Below, in pieces: positions 33,628-36,685 of a stretch of 36,685 bases of DNA (positions are counted from its first letter, which is position 1; every line of letters begins with the position of its first letter). The position numbers were made by a program, and so were the translations under genes. The stretch spans positions 1 to 36,685 of the forward strand of contig JAJYPK010000016.1 of the NCBI GenBank assembly GCA_021795465.1, read 5' to 3'. The notes under the pieces are model-generated. The model was not told the DNA's origin. It saw only the letters and a program-made list of their open reading frames with translations, and did no database searches. This DNA comes from Bacillota bacterium. Lineage in GTDB: Bacteria; Bacillota; Sulfobacillia; Sulfobacillales; Sulfobacillaceae.

Positions 33628-33643
33628 GCTCGAAGTATCGAGC
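33628..33643. repeat. Short inverted repeat downstream of tetR
   Basis: GCTCGA-agta-TCGAGC is a perfect 6-bp inverted repeat, closely followed by CTATC-cc-GATAG (33646-33657). It sits between the convergent tetR and DUF2726 genes, where terminators are expected, but has no T tract. Confidence 0.3.
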
Positions 33644-33660
33644 CGCTATCCCGATAGCCA

Positions 33661-34092
33661 TCAATTCCACACTTCCAATTCAATGCCCCATCGCCCGAGA
33701 ATGGCTCTCTTGCGTAGATCATGACCCCGTTGTCGTGTGTTTTGGTGAAATGCTCCGTTAACTTCGACAACCTTGACAATCTTTAAAGACGCACGTGACA
33801 CGATGACGAAGTCACAATGCGCACGCCACACAAACTGACGATCATCAGCACTTAATTGTTCGAGATTCTGACGACCAATGACATCGACCAGCAGCATGTG
33901 AGCAGAAATTAGGTGACGATCACGAGAAAACCGTTGTTCCAGTCGACGAAAGGCTCGGATTTCCAGGTGCGATGCTAGCCACGGATTCCCATGCCCCTTG
34001 AACGTCCTCTGCCAGGTATCGCGACCTAGAGCGAGGAGGCCCATCAGAGCTCCCGGAATCGTAAGAGACCAAAACAAGGTGGAAAGATCCAT
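33661..34092 (-). CDS. DUF2726-domain protein with N-terminal membrane anchor
   Basis: The 143-residue protein has one hydrophobic N-terminal helix (about 4-21) and then a DUF2726-like domain, a restriction-endonuclease-like fold often found in small membrane-anchored or helicase-linked proteins. Supporting pieces are LLVDVIGRQNLEQLSADDRQFVWRAHCDFVIVSRASLKIVKVVEVNGAFH and the ending RKRAILGRWGIELEVW. The pattern 'HCDFV...VVEVNG.FH...R...D..K..IL...GI' is the usual DUF2726 core, although the family's D-G is VNG here. The start at 34090-34092 is preferred because GAGAGGAGA lies seven bases upstream; the frame extends 34 codons further without support. Function unknown. Confidence 0.65.
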   Translation of the reverse strand: MDLSTLFWSLTIPGALMGLLALGRDTWQRTFKGHGNPWLASHLEIRAFRRLEQRFSRDRHLISAHMLLVDVIGRQNLEQLSADDRQFVWRAHCDFVIVSRASLKIVKVVEVNGAFHQNTRQRGHDLRKRAILGRWGIELEVWN

Positions 34093-34954
34093 CGTCCGAT
34101 CTCCTCTCTCACCATGGCGGATGGCCTGACTCTTGGCACTACCACAACCCTGAAAGCACCCACGACCGAGTATCCGACGCCGGTCAGAATGCATGGTGTG
34201 GCTGACGTCAATACCGAGTTAATGTAAAACAATTGTACCCTCTAAATAGGATTATGGCAATAACTGTAAGACTCATACTTTTACGGCCAAGACGGCGATC
34301 TAAATCAGAGGAGGAGGAAACTGTTGCCATCGTCTCCCTAAGGACTCCAAGTAAAATAACTAACTCATTGTGGTACGATGACATAATTCCACTCGCCATG
34401 AAAGTTCGCGGGCACACAATTGAAATTGGACAAAACGTTGGGGTCGACGGGCTAGCCCGTCGAGTAAGCAGTCGTACCCAGTTCTGCTTGGGACCGTTGA
34501 CCCCTTCGTCGCCCGCGTGCTCCCAATTCATTGGACCACGGTTCCGATTTTTAATGTAGAGCAATAGGTTATGTGGCGAGATGGGTACGTCTGGATAAGA
34601 CCCCGAAAAGTCAATGAGATTCCTGGAACCCGATCTCTGTCAAGCGGACAGACCTCGTCAACTACGGATATTGCATCACTATGCCATGCATCTATGGGTC
34701 CCATCTTGTCCATGAACACTTTTCTCGAATAGGACTGGGAACCATGATGGAGGTATTGCATGAGAACCTCCCATCACGCACGTTGTTTAGCACTCAGTGA
34801 GGATTGCCTTACTTTGAGCGCCCGGTCGAATCTCACCCAAAACGCCAACCTACACATAAATAGGGGACACCCTCCACCGCTCAACGTAAGGGTTGTTTTG
34901 TCGAAATTGACAGGAGTGCCCCACATTATCCGCCCGTTTACCTCGGGCCGAGAG
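34093..34954. other. Long gap downstream of the thiF-like gene
   Basis: About 860 bases without a supported gene. A minus-strand ORF at 34528-34761 (77 codons, ATG with GGGAGG five bases upstream) is the only candidate with a good ribosome binding site and could be a small partner of the adenylating enzyme; it has no recognised motif (confidence about 0.2). A 20-bp perfect palindrome lies at 34444-34463. Plus-strand ORFs at 34233-34559 and 34760-35062 are unsupported. Confidence 0.35.
34444..34463. repeat. 20-bp perfect palindrome
   Basis: TCGACGGGCT followed directly by AGCCCGTCGA is fully self-complementary with no spacer. It stands inside a gene-free stretch and could be a protein binding site, an element end or a hairpin. 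Confidence 0.45.
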
Positions 34955-36052
34955 TCATGCAATCGGAACCAACTGCCACAGCGCATGGTCAGCATTGCCA
35001 TGATCGCCGCATGTTACGCAATCTGGACGGCGGATCCAGGTACTCACGGGGGCCACCGCTAGGGTCGAAAAATCTAAGCGCAGCACGGCATTGCCCCGTG
35101 CCAGATCGGGACCAGTTACGAGGTCCACCCAGCGTTTCATAATCCACGATGTCATGAGACCCAAGGTAGGGCTAATGAGTGGTGTGTCGGGCTGGAATTG
35201 GTTCAACACTAAACTGGTAACCAGTTGGCGAAATGATGGAGAGCGGTCATCGCTCGTAGCTAAGAGACAATCGATGCATCCGGTGACCCCAGGAATCACC
35301 TCCATCATACGACCGCTCTGGCGCTGACTGAAGGCATATACGCTGGGAATGCCTTCCGCCATGCAAGCGTAGTTGACTAACCGCTGCATCTGGTAAGGTG
35401 GCTCGTCGGCTGCACAAAAGACCCAGTCCGAGCCGCGAACGATGGATTGAATGTCGGCGACTCGTTCGAGCTTCTGATTAAAAGACTGCACCTGGGACCC
35501 TGCAACGTGACGAGAAATATACTCTGATGCGACCTTGACTTTGGCGTAGCCAATGTGGTCGATATCGTACATCCATTGCCGGTTGAGATTCGAAACCTCC
35601 ACGCGATCATAATCCACGATCCGCATGTGCCGAACGCCGATGGCCGCCAGGTGCATGAGGAAGTGGCTACCGCCTCCTCCCGCACCAATAACCGTCACCC
35701 TCATGGTTTCCAAGCGGCGCTGAATCGCTAGTGCATCCAAATGCTCGAGCTTCCCGCGGGCACGTTCATCATCCGCAGATTCTACATATGGGGATTTAAA
35801 AGCGACGACAGGGCCGGCCTCGCGAAGTTGCGTCAGCGCTCCCTCCGCGTCTTCAGTACTCACACCCGCCGCGACCATGGTTTGAACGATGGCGACATCT
35901 GATTGAATACCATCGCACAATTGAAGTAGACGTTGCCAATGACCGTCAGGATCTGGAATTTCCCAGACTTCGTTATCGTCGGCTGCAATGCGGATTTGAT
36001 TATTACGCCAAGGGTAAATCGGTAAGTCCCGGCGTGTTCGTAGAAATTCCAT
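34955..36052 (-). CDS. ThiF/MccB-type adenylating enzyme with N-terminal RRE-like domain
   Basis: The 365-residue protein has an E1/ThiF/MoeB-type adenylation domain (about 105-340). It shows the nucleotide loop VIGAGGGGSH (121-130), DYDRVEVSNLNRQ (147-159), lysines 171/173, the ATP-binding CAADEPP (Asp216) and two zinc cysteine pairs (C259/C262, C345/C348). The first ~88 residues look like a PqqD-type winged-helix RiPP recognition element: basic start, IRIAADDNEVWEIPDPDGHWQRLLQLCDG, then a helical segment. Length and order match MccB of microcin C biosynthesis. CGGAGGG lies seven bases before the ATG. Upstream are a terminator and an 18-codon ORF. No E2, JAB protease or ubiquitin-like protein is near, which argues against a conjugation system. 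Peptide adenylation is inference. Confidence 0.82.
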   Translation of the reverse strand: MEFLRTRRDLPIYPWRNNQIRIAADDNEVWEIPDPDGHWQRLLQLCDGIQSDVAIVQTMVAAGVSTEDAEGALTQLREAGPVVAFKSPYVESADDERARGKLEHLDALAIQRRLETMRVTVIGAGGGGSHFLMHLAAIGVRHMRIVDYDRVEVSNLNRQWMYDIDHIGYAKVKVASEYISRHVAGSQVQSFNQKLERVADIQSIVRGSDWVFCAADEPPYQMQRLVNYACMAEGIPSVYAFSQRQSGRMMEVIPGVTGCIDCLLATSDDRSPSFRQLVTSLVLNQFQPDTPLISPTLGLMTSWIMKRWVDLVTGPDLARGNAVLRLDFSTLAVAPVSTWIRRPDCVTCGDHGNADHALWQLVPIA

Positions 36053-36074
36053 TGAATGGCCCTCCGTTCTTCAG

Positions 36075-36100
36075 AAAAAGGAGGGGCCGACGGGCCCCTC
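36075..36100 (-). terminator. Intrinsic terminator between the small ORF and the thiF-like gene
   Basis: On the minus strand GAGGGGCC (36100-36093), a 4-nt loop and GGCCCCTC (36088-36081) form a perfect 8-bp G/C stem followed by C and TTTTT (36079-36075). It lies 79 nt after the stop of the 18-codon ORF and only 22 nt before the thiF-like start, so most transcripts would end here and some read through. Confidence 0.75.
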
Positions 36101-36178
36101 ATAGTCGATAACATACGCAGATGAACTCCGTTCGCTCCAGTCGTGGCACGGTCTGGTATTCCGTGCGCGTTGACCCAA

Positions 36179-36235
36179 TTAAATAAAGTACCAATTGACA
36201 TCATCGGGATTCATAGTTAGGCGTTTGAGTTCCAC
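36179..36235 (-). CDS. 18-residue peptide, candidate RiPP precursor or leader peptide
   Basis: The GTG at 36233-36235 sits five bases behind AAGGAGGGG, one of the strongest ribosome binding sites in the window. It opens an 18-codon frame that encodes MELKRLTMNPDDVNWYFI and ends at TAA (36179). The N-terminal half is basic and the C-terminal half acidic then aromatic/hydrophobic. The next gene on the strand is the MccB-like adenylating enzyme, behind a terminator. In microcin C loci the precursor is a similarly tiny ORF, but it ends in Asn, while this one ends in Ile with Asn at position 14. The alternative is a regulatory leader peptide. An internal ATG (MNPDDV...) has poorer spacing. Confidence 0.5.
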   Translation of the reverse strand: MELKRLTMNPDDVNWYFI

Positions 36236-36263
36236 AGTCGCCCCTCCTTAATTGTTGTGCCTT

Positions 36264-36291
36264 AATTATTGAGCAAAAAATCTCACAACAA
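36264..36291 (-). promoter_or_regulatory. Promoter of the small ORF-thiF unit
   Basis: On the minus strand TTGTTG (36286-36291) and AATAAT/ATAATT (36264-36270) are spaced 15-16 bp apart, in an AT-rich segment about 30 bp before the small-ORF start. The -35 match is 4 of 6. Confidence 0.45.
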
Positions 36292-36308
36292 CCTATGCGA
36301 AATCTAAA

Positions 36309-36342
36309 CCGATATCGTTATCGGATAGAATTAGGTTATACT
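36309..36342 (+). promoter_or_regulatory. Operator-like inverted repeat and -10 box of the ArsR-type gene
   Basis: CCGATA-tcgt-TATCGG (36309-36324) is a perfect 6-bp inverted repeat with a 4-bp centre, where the -35 box of the divergent regulator gene should be. The -10 box is TATACT (36337-36342). A winged-helix dimer encoded by that gene would fit such a site and could control both directions. Confidence 0.5.
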
Positions 36343-36373
36343 ATCGTATATCATGCTGATGAAGGAGGATTTC

Positions 36374-36685
36374 ATGAACACCAAAGATCTACATGTTAAA
36401 GACAGCTTGACCCTCGGAGCACTGGCACATCCTACACGTTTCGCGATGTTGGAAGCGCTGATGCACGATACCATGACGCTGACCGACTTGGGTCGCCTCC
36501 TCGGTGAAAAGCCGGGTAAACTCCGGTTTCATTTGATGAAATTGGTGAAAGCGGAGTTGGTGGAATTGGTGAACGTCTCAATTGTTGGCGGCGTCGTCGA
36601 AAAGCGATACCACGCGACCATGAGTCGAGTCGTGAGCGAAGCGGACTCGCCGACCATTGACGCAAACCTCGCCGACAAACGGGCA
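36374..36685 (+). CDS. ArsR-type winged-helix regulator, 3'-truncated by the window edge
   Basis: The first 104 codons are present; no stop is reached before the window ends. The protein has the ArsR/HTH_20 pattern LTLGALAHPTRFAMLEALMHDTMTLTDLGRLLGEKPGKLRFHLMKLVKAELVELV, that is helix 1 with HPTR, the recognition helix with KLRFHLMKL, and a wing containing KRYHAT. No metal-binding ELCVCDL motif is present, so it is not an arsenic-type sensor. AAGGAGG lies five bases before the ATG. It is divergent from the peptide-thiF unit with an operator-like repeat in between, so it probably regulates that unit and possibly further genes outside the window. Confidence 0.85.
   Translation, partial: MNTKDLHVKDSLTLGALAHPTRFAMLEALMHDTMTLTDLGRLLGEKPGKLRFHLMKLVKAELVELVNVSIVGGVVEKRYHATMSRVVSEADSPTIDANLADKRA

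Noticed and set aside
34208-34564. 118-codon minus-strand ORF and 108-codon plus-strand ORF in the same place
   Set aside because: Neither has a suitable start, motif or regular codon use; they mirror each other and include the 20-bp palindrome.
34955-36052. Bacterial ubiquitin-like conjugation (Bil or CBASS Cap2-type) system
   Set aside because: The E1 domain is stand-alone with an RRE-like N-terminus; no E2-like, JAB or ubiquitin-like protein is encoded nearby.
36032-36204. Longer minus-strand frame starting MMSIGTLFNWVN between the small ORF and the thiF-like gene
   Set aside because: It overlaps the thiF-like gene in another frame, runs through the terminator and has no ribosome binding site.
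1-36685. CRISPR arrays, tRNA or rRNA genes, intact transposons
   Set aside because: No regularly spaced repeats, no cloverleaf or rRNA-like blocks, and no transposase with terminal inverted repeats were seen by eye on either strand.

Overview
The window reads as a chromosomal segment of a Gram-positive, Firmicute-like bacterium, moderately GC-rich. Most genes carry strong AAGGAGG-type ribosome binding sites, GTG and TTG starts are common, and genes sit in short clusters separated by long non-coding gaps. The gene set (PEP carboxylase, aerobic phenylacetyl-CoA epoxidase, DUF1537 acid-sugar kinase operon) would suit a heterotroph or mixotroph of the Sulfobacillus / Alicyclobacillus type. That placement is inference only. 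No rRNA, tRNA, CRISPR array or intact insertion sequence was found.

Left part (1-10.5 kb): the 3' part of ppc; a 52-residue two-helix membrane protein; a formaldehyde-dehydrogenase-like zinc alcohol dehydrogenase whose TTG start lies just behind a 12-bp terminator-like hairpin; then a minus-strand set made of a small membrane protein, gabT, an APC amino-acid permease, a nitrilase-family amidase and an alpha/beta hydrolase. The last group looks like uptake and breakdown of an omega-amino acid or polyamine derivative.

Middle (10.8-19.6 kb): a protein built from four copies of the HNH-associated DNA-binding repeat with no nuclease; a plus-strand group with an acyl-carrier-like protein that lacks the phosphopantetheine serine, a medium-chain dehydrogenase and paaABCD (phenylacetyl-CoA 1,2-epoxidase without the PaaE reductase); a convergent radical SAM/SPASM enzyme; a class II aldolase-type protein with an unrecognised N-terminal half; and a monoglyceride-lipase-like hydrolase.

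Right part (19.9-36.7 kb): a globin-GAF-EAL-CZB c-di-GMP phosphodiesterase, a polytopic membrane protein, a cupin and an EamA transporter. A minus-strand operon follows (MFS anion symporter, DeoR regulator, four-carbon acid-sugar kinase, PdxA2-like dehydrogenase, tartrate/D-malate dehydrogenase), predicted to take a threonate/erythronate/tartrate-like acid to dihydroxyacetone phosphate. Divergent from it are a drug-type MFS exporter and its TetR regulator.

The most novel-looking locus is at the right edge. An 18-codon ORF with a near-perfect ribosome binding site is followed by a textbook intrinsic terminator, then by a ThiF/MccB-type adenylating enzyme with an N-terminal domain resembling a RiPP recognition element. 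A divergent ArsR-type regulator lies beyond an operator-like inverted repeat. The layout matches mccA-terminator-mccB of the microcin C family, so a peptide-nucleotide (RiPP) system is a reasonable hypothesis; an attenuator leader peptide is the main alternative.
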